Shown in pieces: positions 1 through 10,700 of a stretch of 64,000 nt of DNA. Source of the DNA: Helochares maculicollis (taxonomy: Eukaryota > Arthropoda > Insecta > Coleoptera > Hydrophilidae). Location of the stretch: contig JAWQRO010000031.1 of assembly GCA_033557835.1 (NCBI GenBank), forward strand, positions 1 through 64,000, written 5' to 3'. Numbering within the stretch: position 1 is the stretch's first letter; the number at the start of each line of letters is the position of its first letter. Both the position numbers and the translations under genes were made by a program. The notes under the pieces were generated by a model. The model did no database searches. It was not told the origin of the DNA and worked only from the letters and a program-made list of their open reading frames with translations.

Positions 1-20
1 CAAATGGCAGCTATTTAATT

Positions 21-1058
21 ATGTCGTAATTTATACCAAATATTGTGTTTTTGCGGGGAGTTTTATTACATTATTTTAATATGAACAAAAGTGCTGCAGA
101 AAGTCATCGGATTTTAGTAGAAGTTTACGGTGAAGATGCTTTAGCTGATCAAACGTGTCGGAAATGGTTTGCGCATTTTAAGAGTGGTGATTTTGATTTA
201 GACGACAAGGAACGAACTGGACAGCCAAAAAAAATTGAAGATAAAGAATTGGAGGATTTACTGGAAAAAAATTCATGTCAAACACTTCAAGAGTTGTGTA
301 CATCTTTGGAAGTTGATTTATCCGCGGTAGAAAAACGCCTTAAAGCTTTGGGAATGATCCAAAAGGAAGGAAATTGCGTCCCTTATGAATTAAAACCGAG
401 AGACATTGAAAGACGTTTTATGACCTGTGAACTACTGTTTGCAGGGTACAAAAGAAAAAGTTTTCTACATCGTATTGTTACTGACGATGAAAAATGAATA
501 TATTACGACAATTCGAAACGCAGAAGATCATGGGTTAAGCCAGGACAACCATCATCATCAGTGGCAAAACGCAATATTCATGGATCTAAGCTCCTATTTT
601 GTATTTGGTGGGATCAACAAGGTGTGGTTTATTATGAATTGTTAACACCCAACGAAACCATCACTGGGGATGGCTACCGGTTACAATTGATGCGTTTGAG
701 TCGTGCATTGAAGGAAAAACGACCGGAATGGAGCAAAAGGCACGATAAAGTTATTTTACTGCACGACAATACTCGACCTCACGTGGTGAAACCAGTGAAA
801 ACATATCTGGAAACATTGAAATGGGAAGTCTTAACCCACCCGCCGTATTCTCCAGCTATTGCCCCTTCGGATTATCACCTGTTTCGATCAATGGCTCATG
901 GTTTATCAGGGGAAAAATTAACATCTTATGAGGATTGCCAAAATTGGTTCGATTCATGGATTGCCTCCAAGGACGAAGAGTTTTATCGACGAGGTATTCG
1001 ACAGTTACCTGAAAACTGGGAAAAAGTACTGGCAAGCGATGGGCAGTATTTTCAATAA
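21..1058 (+). pseudogene. Mariner A transposase pseudogene, full length with two in-frame stops
   Basis: The transposase binds the inverted repeats and cuts and joins DNA with a DDD catalytic triad. Reading from ATG at 21, the frame is colinear over 346 codons to TAA at 1056-1058, giving 345 residues, the same length as Mos1. There are no frameshifts. Codon 3 is TAA (27-29), where mariners have lysine. Codon 159 is TGA (495-497), exactly where the invariant tryptophan of the DEKW motif sits. Two helix-turn-helix modules occupy about residues 9-56 and 65-112. The linker motif reads CVPYEL instead of WVPYEL (W119C, codon at 375). The triad is intact: D156 (486-488), D249 in HDN (765-767) and D284 in PSDYH (870-872), with 34 residues between the last two. 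The usual SPDIAPSD is SPAIAPSD. Point mutations alone have inactivated it, which suggests a fairly recent loss. Confidence 0.95.
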
Positions 1059-1106
1059 TGTAATTTTTTATTTTCATTTCAAATAAATCATTATTTTTTA
1101 ATAAAG

Positions 1107-1136
1107 AAAACGCTACGAATTAATTCCAATACCTAA
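1107..1136 (+). repeat. Mariner A 3' terminal inverted repeat (degenerate)
   Basis: The last 30 or so bases, read on the minus strand, begin TTAGG, contain AATTAATTCG and end in GCGTTTT. This lines up with the left repeat of mariner B (TAAGG, AATTAA, GCCGTTTT), with one gap and several mismatches. It is followed directly by TA. The boundary is inferred from that alignment and from its distance to the transposase stop. Confidence 0.75.
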
Positions 1137-1138
1137 TA

Positions 1139-4100
1139 TAAAAAAGTTATTTAATTGTAGCAAATAACGCTAATGTAATTTTTCTCATCTGTTGCTTCTG
1201 CTACCAGTTTTTAGCGTTTAAAGGAGAATTTCCGTACTTAATGTTTTTTTCATAGATGCCACACAATGGTTTTTGAGAAATGTGTTTTTATAAGAAACAA
1301 AATGCTATTTAAATTTCTGAAAAGCTGGTATATGAGGTCTGATTGAAAATTTCACGTCTGTGGCATTTACAGTTTTTAACATCATAATCATTTAATGTCC
1401 AGTTTTACTCCTTTAGAGAAGATATTTCTAAAATCTCTTCCTTATTTGTTGCCTATTAAGATATGTACAATATATCTACGAAATTTGCTTTTAGGGGTTA
1501 GCTACAGACAAGAGATATAGAGAGAAATAGATCAACTGAGTGAAAAATGCTATTTAAATTTTATTTTGAATAGTTTCAATTTATTATACTATTGTGAAAA
1601 ATAGTTTGTGATAGCAACGTAAAAGTGAGAACGAAAAGTGAAATTAATTATTTGATTTTAGTAAACGGAAAATTAATTCTTCACACGCGGAAACCAACAA
1701 TCCCTAAATTTTCCTCAGACAAGTTAAGAACCTGCAGTCGTAAGTAAACATTTCGCCCCCTCAATAAACAAAGACAATTTGTCGAATGGTGATCAGGCGC
1801 CTATTTTTCTTTCGCAGCCAACAACACAATGGCAATTAATCGTTATCGCAGGTCCAGTGTGTAACAAATCCCATCCCCAGATTGTGGTCGGCGGGTCCAG
1901 TTAGTTACGGGGTGCAACGCGCAGTTCATAACATCCGACTACCGCGTCAAACTTTACGATCTAACGAACTTCCATAAATACTCGACCAATACAGCAGCTA
2001 CGGCCACCGTCAGGCCCTCTCTCCGGTGAGCCGGACGCGAGTCCGGGTTTGTTTATTTATTCATGAATTATTAACCTCCATTCAACTCCTGTCCGCTGGT
2101 GACAATGTGGTGGTTGCTTGATATTCTGTTGCGATCGACGCGAACCTGAGGCAGCACATCGCTTGTTACCGTTTGATTGGTTTATAACGAAGCCGGTGCA
2201 GATCTAGAGTATCGATTTTTCGCCCAACCTCACCTGATAATAAGGCGATTGTCTTGCTTTCAGTAAACGTCCGATAAGTCGACAGCCTTGTCCTTATCTA
2301 AATATTCCGCAAGAGTAATCTAGAACGATCTATGATTGATTATGCACGTAAATACGTACCAAAGAATACATTTACCATGCATTAAGTAGCAATCAGACTT
2401 AGCAGTCGTAAAAATCAATGAAGAACGAAGAAAAAAGAATATTACATCAAAATAGCTCGACTAAAGACGATCATTATAAATTCTAGCATTTATTTTTTAA
2501 AACTAAATAAGCCAAGTAGCAGCTAAATTTATAACTAATGATTTTCTATAGCAGTGCCGACAAAAGAGGCTAAACTTCGTAAACATTGTTTGAATGAGTT
2601 GCACTAACACAGGGTTTAGAAAGTCCAAGATAAGTATTTATAATGGCCACAAAAAATTATAAATCACAGAAAAGTAAGTCATCAAAAATCTGGAATAGGG
2701 AGGTGCTAATTTATGTACACGGTTTTCTTTGGGTACATTTATAGAATACTTGAATATAATTTCTTGTTACTTAGAATGCATTCAAATATTATTTAATTGA
2801 ACTAAAATTTAAAAAAAAAACTTGATATAAGCAGAAGTCGGAGTCTTCTTGAAAATGATTCATGCATAAAATGTATATGAGATGGAAAAACTTCTGTTGA
2901 AATTATGCGATAGTTATCTAAGCATTCTGTAGTCGGCGATATGAATTATCATCGTAACTGAATACAATTTGCATATTGTAATTTGAGCTGCTTCTCTGTT
3001 ATTTATAATGATAGCAGTAAGGACTCAAACATAATTCAAACATTTTTCTACAATAATTTTTAATTAGAAGACAGCAAATATGCTCACCTGCTAGGTGCGA
3101 AAGATATCGCTATTATTAAGAATCATTCATTGATCTTTTTGATTAAATCAGTAGCAAGGTTTTTTGATAAAAAATATGTTTTGTGTTAGTTATTAATGCG
3201 ACTGTATCAGATTGAATTTTCATTATAGTAAAGCTCATCAACAAGGCGGTTGATAAATAGATTGGAAAATGTCTTTTAGACAAAAATAAAAATTTGCAGT
3301 TGCAATGGTACTGCCTAAGAAATAGAGTAAAGCAGTGTAAAGACCTTATAAATAAAATTAAAGGTTCGTACTGATGGCATTATAATCATAAAGCCAATTA
3401 TAAATTAAATGTATATTATTAAGCAAAATCAACTTCAAATTAAATAAAAAGAGATTTTTCGCTTACGTTCAGTGCTTTAAAATAATTTTGTGCAATTTTA
3501 TTGTGGACCTTCTCAGGCGCTATACGTATCATCCTGTTTTAAAAATTTATAGACATACACTTCATCCTAATAAGCTGCCGCAATGAATATAAAAACACAT
3601 TTTAAATTACCTCCCAGAAAATTATACTCCATTTTAATGTAAAATTTATTTCCCATTAATTTGGGGGTTGCCGTAAATTAAAAAAAGAATCTAGCTTGCA
3701 CATGCTCGGCTCTTCTACGTATTATATTCAAAATTGCGTAATTACACACTTGAAATTTTAACACGTTTTTTTAAATAAAGGATGGTTAGGCCACCGCGGT
3801 CGACTCCAGTCTTGCGGAAACTCACGAAATTATAAAAAGTGTCTTATACAAAATTCATGATATGTTTTTGACTATATACTTCTTATGCCCTGGTCTTCAA
3901 GACGTCAAATTTGTTCTCAGAATTCAAGAACTGTCTACTAGATACAAAATGTTAGTCTTTACATTCCTACTACTGCATAAATGATTACAACTTGTAAAGT
4001 CAAGCTAAGTATCCGGTGTGAAGGACTAGGTTTTGCGTTTCCATCAGTGATCAGTACGCCAAAAAGTTTAGGATTGGCTATGAATCGGCGGTACGCCGAC

Positions 4101-6352
4101 GGAATGGCGTCGATCTCTCAACCTGAAAAAAGCGCTTAGAGAAGCTATTCGTGCAAATGAGTTCATCACGACTCTTGGAGCCGTGTATGATGAAAAGTTA
4201 TATTTCATCAGCAACCCTGCTGCGCGCATACGTGCATGCAACCTAAAAAACTACTAAAAGTGTTGCATATTGCGATACTGATTCCGGTGAATTATTTTTG
4301 TATTAAATAAAGCCACTATGAATAATTACATACGCTGTGATCATATACCATATAAGTATGAGTACCAGATCATACAAGGTTCCAACATTTACATAGCACA
4401 CCTTACGAAGGCTGTGTGCATTTCCTCGACATAGCAAACAATTCTGCCAAATAATTGCTATGCTAAAATTCTAAATAATGTACTAGCAACAGTCAGAGAA
4501 ACCAGACTGTCAATATTTCCAAATGAGTCGCATAACCACTGTGTAATTTTCAATTTCAAGCGGAGTTTTCACTAATTAAGTGCGCGTTTATAACAATAAA
4601 CACGCCGGGAACAATTTAGTCGTACATACCTTGAATATGATCATATTATATGGACATATTAGGAGAAAATTGTGGTAATTATATTGATAAATGTTAGCGG
4701 TTTTCAACAAAGGCTCGTTTATCGAAATATTTCATAATTTGCGCGGAGAATTTTATCGAAATTATACCAATTAGTGAACAGTCGAACATGCCTGAAATAC
4801 AGTCGCATATGCCAGCGTCTCCTGTTTGCAATGCTCTTAGCTATGGTTAACTTTTTTACGGACGACAAATCTCCGCTAAATAATTAAAAACCGACGCGAC
4901 GTTCAGAGAGCATGTTGCCTCGCTTTTATATCTATTTATTTAACAGCAAAAGTAATGTATCGCCAGCGATTGTAAAGCTTGTTAAAACTGCTCCAACGCT
5001 TCCAGCATGCGGTAGGTAAATAAAGTTTTCGTTTTAGGATTTTTTAGGAATCAATTTGTGATACCTATTTAGAGATTACAAATAAATAAATTTACAGCAT
5101 TTACAAACATTTTTAAGTAAAGCTTACAGAGGCAGAGTCAATATTTTTCTGTACAGCGGAGAAAAATTTGAGAAGTCTGGTTTAGATTTCTTGGATTCAA
5201 TTGAAAATCTTTTTGTTAGATATTAATTTAATGTAAATAATTTTTGTTAGAAAAAATTACATTGCTGTGTATATAAAACAGGATCAATTTGGTTTATTTT
5301 GTAAACAGTATATAGACAAAAAAGTATATTTACCGAGTCGAATTATATGCTAAACAGATAATTATTATACTAATAGCACGAATCATTGTCATGATTTACC
5401 GATTTGTAAACTGTGACACTTAAGCAACATATGCAAACCGAACGACTATTTATGAAAGAAGTAATTGTAAAATGAAAACGCTAAGAAGCGTTAATTTACA
5501 ATAAGAGGAGATACTAGATGATTAATGAAGCCGCGGTTTGGTTCTTTAACGTTATTTTGAACGCATTAAAATCGCATTTAGTTCAGGATATTGTCTTGCA
5601 TGATAAATTGGGCCAGTTAATTTTGGCTGGTTTTTTGAAAGCAGCAATTTATTCTCGCGATTTTATTACGTCAAGAGAATACCTATTATTCTCAGACGCG
5701 CAAATCTTCAGCTGGTACAGAGAGAGCATTGACTGAGAATGCTATAAATGTTATCATTTTACAAGTTATAATAAGAGCATAGTATACATATAAACAAGGA
5801 TGGTTTTATTAACAACAGGGCCGTACATCTCGAGAGCGTTGGTAGCGGGCCTGTGGTGTATCATTAGTCTGCAGTGCCGGTATATTTCATGCCTAGGAAC
5901 CGCAATGTGAGTAACTGCAGGCTTAATAATGTCGGCAAAGCGAGCTATATTACTCTTGAGTTACACCCTATACAAAGGGTTGAATTAATTCGACTAGGAG
6001 CAAGTGTAAATGTTCTTGTTCGAAAAACCAAGAAAATACATTCATTCCCAGGGGTTTTCATTGCTTGTGTTTTAGTTTAGCCCGAGTTTAATATCAGTTG
6101 AATAAATCATGAAGATGTAGGAATGAATTAAGCTTAAATAAATTTTTAATAATTCACACTTTTGATACTTTAGCAAGTTTTCATGATTTTATGTTAAACC
6201 AATCATATTTGATCCGAAAATTATGGAAGATTCGGCACTCAAGTTTAAAGTGGTTGTCTTAGTTATATAATTTAAGTTGCTTCAGTATATAAATAAATAT
6301 TCGCTATTTATGTATATTCATAATTTCGTTAACATTCCACATATAATTTGCC
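1139..6352. other. Noncoding DNA, no gene recognised
   Basis: Nothing with recognisable homology was seen in these 5.2 kb. Open frames are short and lie in AT-rich sequence (for example 68 to 72 codons at 5518-5736 and 5874-6080), as expected by chance. The interval 1720-2300 is GC-richer and less repetitive, in the manner of conserved noncoding DNA. A second GC-richer patch lies at 4000-4257, where all three plus-strand frames stay open for about 50 codons. This argues against any one of them being a gene. A perfect 14-bp palindrome lies at 4634-4647 (AATATGATCATATT). Confidence 0.6.
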
Positions 6353-6535
6353 AGTTTTAAATATTCTCCATTTTAAAACATTCCGCATTATTAAACATTT
6401 TTCATTTTTTTAAATTCCTCAATCTTAATGATTCCTTGTTTTTAAACATTCAATGTCTTTACAATCGTCGTATTTAAACAATTTTCATGTTTAAACATTT
6501 TACATTCTAGCAGCTCTAATTTTTAAACGATTATG
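6353..6535. repeat. Decayed tandem array, 17-bp period, eleven units
   Basis: The stretch splits into contiguous units starting at 6353, 6370, 6387, 6404, 6421, 6438, 6455, 6470, 6487, 6504 and 6519. Nine are 17 bp long and two are 15 bp. Most fit an approximate consensus ATTTTTAAACATTCTTC, and the core TTTAAACATT recurs at nearly the same place in each unit. Individual units differ from the consensus at several bases, so the array is old. Weaker related sequence continues on both sides (about 6320-6600). No coding potential is visible. It could be a minisatellite relic or an AT-rich structural element. Confidence 0.7.
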
Positions 6536-7559
6536 AATATTTATCATTTTTAAATATTGACTTTGCTCCATTAGAAATTTTACATTTTGGAAAGTAGTTT
6601 TCTCTGTTAATCGTGACCTGAATTTAAGCCGTCATAATTTGGGACCGCTTTTCGTAAATCCTCTTGCGTAAATATCATCTACTAGTTATCGAATTTCGTT
6701 GTTTAACAGTAAATTATATGCATTAAATTCATCTTCCGGGTGACATGACATGACAGAGCGCTATTATTTGAGGGTAATTTTTTCATTGAAGGACCATGCT
6801 GTACATTTGGGATGGCCGCGCATAAATTTTCAGTATTTACAGCCGCTTGGATAATGTGACTAGCAGCATACAATATTGACCGGCTGTAGTTCAATTAACA
6901 AGTGACAGATTGCATTTGCCGGCTATAAACATAATGCAAATTTATATACTGATGTACTTACTTCATATTAACTATAAAATTATAGATTTGGCTTTCCATA
7001 ATTACAAGACATTATTCAGCGGGTGTGGATTTAAAGGTATGGCTTGCTGAAATATACGTGAAATTAATAGTTTTGGATTTATTTTAGTAAGAAAGGACAT
7101 GACTAAGCCTTGCTAGATCTATACAAAACAGAAAATAAGTACGAGTTATTTTCAAACGGTGTGTATTTATCGCCTAAGCTTTGAAATGCCCTTTGATGAT
7201 GCATAACGGAGTGCTGAATAAAATTGTTGGAACAGAACAGAACTACTGGAAATTTATAGGTTTCGTTCTTGGAATCATTTAAAACGTATTTCAAATAAAG
7301 GCTTGTATAACCGCAGTTTGAAACAAAAATATTTAAACCAACTATTTAACGTATCAAGCTGGGCGAAGAGCTAAAAGACAAAGAGCCCGGAAACGACCAA
7401 ATTTAAAATTGTAAATTACCTTCCAAAACATCAAAGGGTTTAGAAAAGCATAACGAACAAGATATACAGAGAAACGGCAAATGAACTGGTTCGTTTGCAC
7501 AAAGGACTGTTGCATAGGCAGAATTCTTCATTGTATGTTAAAGTTTGACCTCGTCCCTT
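6536..7559. other. Noncoding DNA, no gene recognised
   Basis: This is AT-rich sequence with two chance-length open frames of 63 codons on the minus strand and no recognisable domain, RNA or element. The first 60 bases still carry weak copies of the neighbouring 17-bp repeat. Confidence 0.6.
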
Positions 7560-7745
7560 GGAGCGTCTTTCTCAACACATGTTGTTTGGAATGCTAGCGC
7601 GATGTCTTTATGTCGACCCGCAGATGCCTATGGAGATATCATACTTGGAATCGAACTGACAACTGATTATGTGTCTTAAATCAAACGCACTGTCTCACCT
7701 GTCAACGGTCTCAACAGACATCCACACTACGTGAGTCGCAAAAAT
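7560..7745 (-). repeat. Possible tRNA-derived SINE relic
   Basis: Read on the minus strand, 7730-7645 resembles a decayed tRNA gene. A stretch GACAGTGCG could be the end of the D arm. It is followed by GCGTTTGATTTAAGACACAT, reminiscent of the anticodon arm of tRNA-Leu(UAA), and 17 bases later by AGTTCGATTCC, which fits the internal B-box consensus. The acceptor and T stems do not pair well, so this is not a functional tRNA. GC-richer, non-tRNA sequence follows to about 7560, as in a SINE body. No second copy was found in the window, no poly(A) or simple-repeat tail is clear, and no target duplication was identified. The ends are approximate. Confidence 0.3.
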
Positions 7746-10700
7746 CATATTACATCTCTATAAATACCTAAAGGAAATGTAAATATAAACGAAACATCCT
7801 GCGCATTTAACGTTTTCGTTACTTCGAATGTTCTGAAAATATCGTGATCTTGTAGGACATCACATTTCCTTGTGGTACAGGCTTTCTAACCTTTAAAGAG
7901 AACGGCTCGGCTTTTTTTGTTGAGTAAATGCACGACATACATTTTACATGTCAATACAGTTACACAACAATTCGAAGTAGTGCTCCGATCTATTCGTAAA
8001 TATAAACGGTTTGTGTATGACGTACGAATTCAAAGCTTTTCCTTGAAATCCGTTCCAACCCTCCTGGCATATGGACATATGTATGTAAATCGTCCATAAG
8101 TTAGGTGCGGTCACTGCACAACGAAGCACATAATTCAAAGTTATATCCAAATCGAGCATTATGGCAATGTTTGCATACATACTTTATTTCTTGCTTGTTT
8201 TCCTGTATTTCCATCTGCCTTGTTTACTTAGCCATCAAGGCGATTCCTAATCAAGACTTTCAGATTTATGTTTATTCTTATTATCCCCCAAACTAGACAT
8301 TTAGTGTTTCATTATATCGATATCTAAAACGAATAAATTTGGTTATGAAATTGATGTTTAGTTAGCAATAGATCAGCTTGTTAAATTTGAGCGTTCCACA
8401 TGCGGCTTTACAATTTGCACATATTAAAGAATAAACAAGTTTCTATTCGCCCTCAAAATTTATGAATCGTTAGCCGTAAACCGCTTTTAAAAACAACGAT
8501 TAGGGAAGTCAAAACACGATGAATGCCTATTTTTTAAATGGCATGAGACCGAAATGAAAGAATGACAAACAACTGAGTATTTGGCCTGCGAAAACCGATT
8601 CGATTTTTAAACACGTCGATATCCAGCAGAGTTTTTAACTGTTTCTACGACTTTCCCCCATGCTAGCGAGCTTTTACGATGCTGCTATTCCAACACCCCT
8701 TTTATTAGTTGAAGAAGGAACTGCCTTTTTACTTAGCAATCACCTTGACATAAACCCGAAAATATATCTCCAGAATTGTCTTTTTAAAATCGTCGTGTCT
8801 GAAGGCTTTGCGAATTTAAGCAAAAACCAAGGGTTAGATTTATGGGATTGCTAAACCAGCAAGCAAGCAACAAACAACTCTTCTGACTTTAACTCTTTTA
8901 TTTCAGAATGCACCCTAGTGAAAAACATGTTTGACAATAGGGATACATATGGAGAAACGAGGTGGCACTTATTAGTTCCAGATTGGCAATTTGCAGCTTC
9001 TAAATTTAATTTAGTTGTGCACTATGCAAGATTTTTAACAATTGAATAAGTTGCCTACTCCGCTTTATGTCTACCTTTTACAGTTTACGCTTATTAAAAA
9101 TATTGATAAACCATAATTGTCATTGACCTTTAGTGTTATCATTACTATTATGTAATTAATTAAAAAATTAAGAGAAGTAGATACGAGCAAACCCCTAAAG
9201 TAAATTTGTAGATAACTTAGAACTTTCAAATATATCAAAGTGATTTTAGGAACTGAAATATAAGCAACAGAAATGAGACAACACTCCATGGAAGATTTTC
9301 CCCGCAAAACCGTTTTAGCCAGCATTCACTATAAGCAGAATTTTGAACCCAATTATAACGTATCACATTACGACAGCAATACCGCGGGAAATAATGAAAT
9401 CAGAAACGATGAACGAAGAACAGAGCCGACGACAGTCGCGGCAAAAAAACAAGCCGCGGATTGCGGCGGGCAATTTTTACACACGATACATTTTTCATAA
9501 CACAGGCTTGTCAAGATTCCACCGACGTTCTACCAACTGTTTTATAATAAAGTCCGAACTTGTTTATCGTATTAACACAAGAGCGTCGCCGTTAGAAGTA
9601 AGCGCTTGTTATGTCCCGGTATAATTGCGCACAGGTATGTGCCTTGAATTCGAATATTATCTCGAACTGATGGCCGTTTTTCGTTTTTAGCGGACGACCA
9701 GAAAAGTGGTGAACAGCAAAAGCATGTCTTCCAATTCCATCTCATTAGCGGTGAAAATGTCTGTGACAGCAGCGACTTGAGGGCTTGTCGTGTTTGGGCC
9801 TTATATAGAACCGGTTACTCTGGAGTGCCCGGTCTCTTATTACTTGGCCAATCCTGATGTTCTTTCCGTCCATTCGATAAGGTTATCTTGGCTCTTTAGG
9901 TGTCAGACTCTGAACTTCTAACAACTGGCTGTAACTCAATAACGAGGCAGTTTCCGCCTTTTAAATTGGGCACATAAAATTTTGAATTTTCGGTTCTCTT
10001 TAATACCAACAGCCTGAATGCCAAGGAGAAATTATTGGTAGACTTCAAGTGGAATAACAACAAACAATCGATTTGGGAGCTCACTTGTTAAGATCGGATC
10101 GGGCCAAACAAAAACAAATATCTAGGAATGCCTCTATTAGGAATACATCAGGATTGATGTCGAATCCACTAAATATTTCCCCACAATCGGAGAACACTTA
10201 TGATGCACCTCGCGTTAGCGCGGGGCGATCTAAATCTCGTTTAAAATATATATCGATATTAGAGTCTCCCCTATAAAACACACCATGCGAATAACTATAA
10301 AGCCCTTTTAGGCTTCTTTACGAGTTTCTAAAGTATGGGATTTTAAGAAATATCGCCCTTACAGACAAAGCTTTATTACTTCTCGTTCCTCGGAACGATA
10401 CGTCGCTCAAATAATGATGAACGCTCACAATATATTTCTTTATTGGCATGTCCGAATAATTTTATTCGTTTTCAAACTGCACAGGGACTTAGCAGCGCGA
10501 CGACCGCCTACACGCACGTGTGTAAATTTTATAAATTTAATAACGCTACGAACTGTGGCTTCGTATCTGCTATGTGGATGGAGCCACTACCCTCAATTTT
10601 CTGGATTCGTAATTGTCTTTGAGGTCACGTACAACTTGTTCCTCGGCTTCTTCCCTCAACTTCCGGCAGTAGCGGCGAAATTGCTCAATAGAATTGCCAC

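Larger units (their letters stand above)
1..1136 (+). mobile_element. Mariner A (Tc1/mariner, Mos1-like), 5'-truncated by the window edge
   Basis: This is a DNA transposon moved by its own DDD transposase through a cut-and-paste mechanism. The window starts 20 bases before the transposase start codon, so the 5' terminal inverted repeat and most of the 5' leader lie outside. The transposase frame runs 21-1058. It is followed by about 78 bp of AT-rich 3' untranslated sequence and a degenerate 3' inverted repeat ending in CCTAA at 1132-1136. TA at 1137-1138 is the expected target-site duplication. The length after the stop matches mariner B (75 bp) and the Mos1 layout. By eye the protein is much closer to the mauritiana-type mariners than to the Hsmar1/cecropia or irritans types. 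It cannot be autonomous as it stands, because the transposase has two stop codons. Confidence 0.95.

Noticed and set aside
4084..4257. GC-richer 57-codon open frame that reads like protein
   Set aside because: The other two plus-strand phases are also open through most of the patch, upstream in-frame stops are immediate, and no homology is recognised. Composition explains it.
9273..9624. Overlapping 75- and 93-codon frames as a gene
   Set aside because: Two phases compete over the same GC-richer patch, with no domain, splice signal or promoter.
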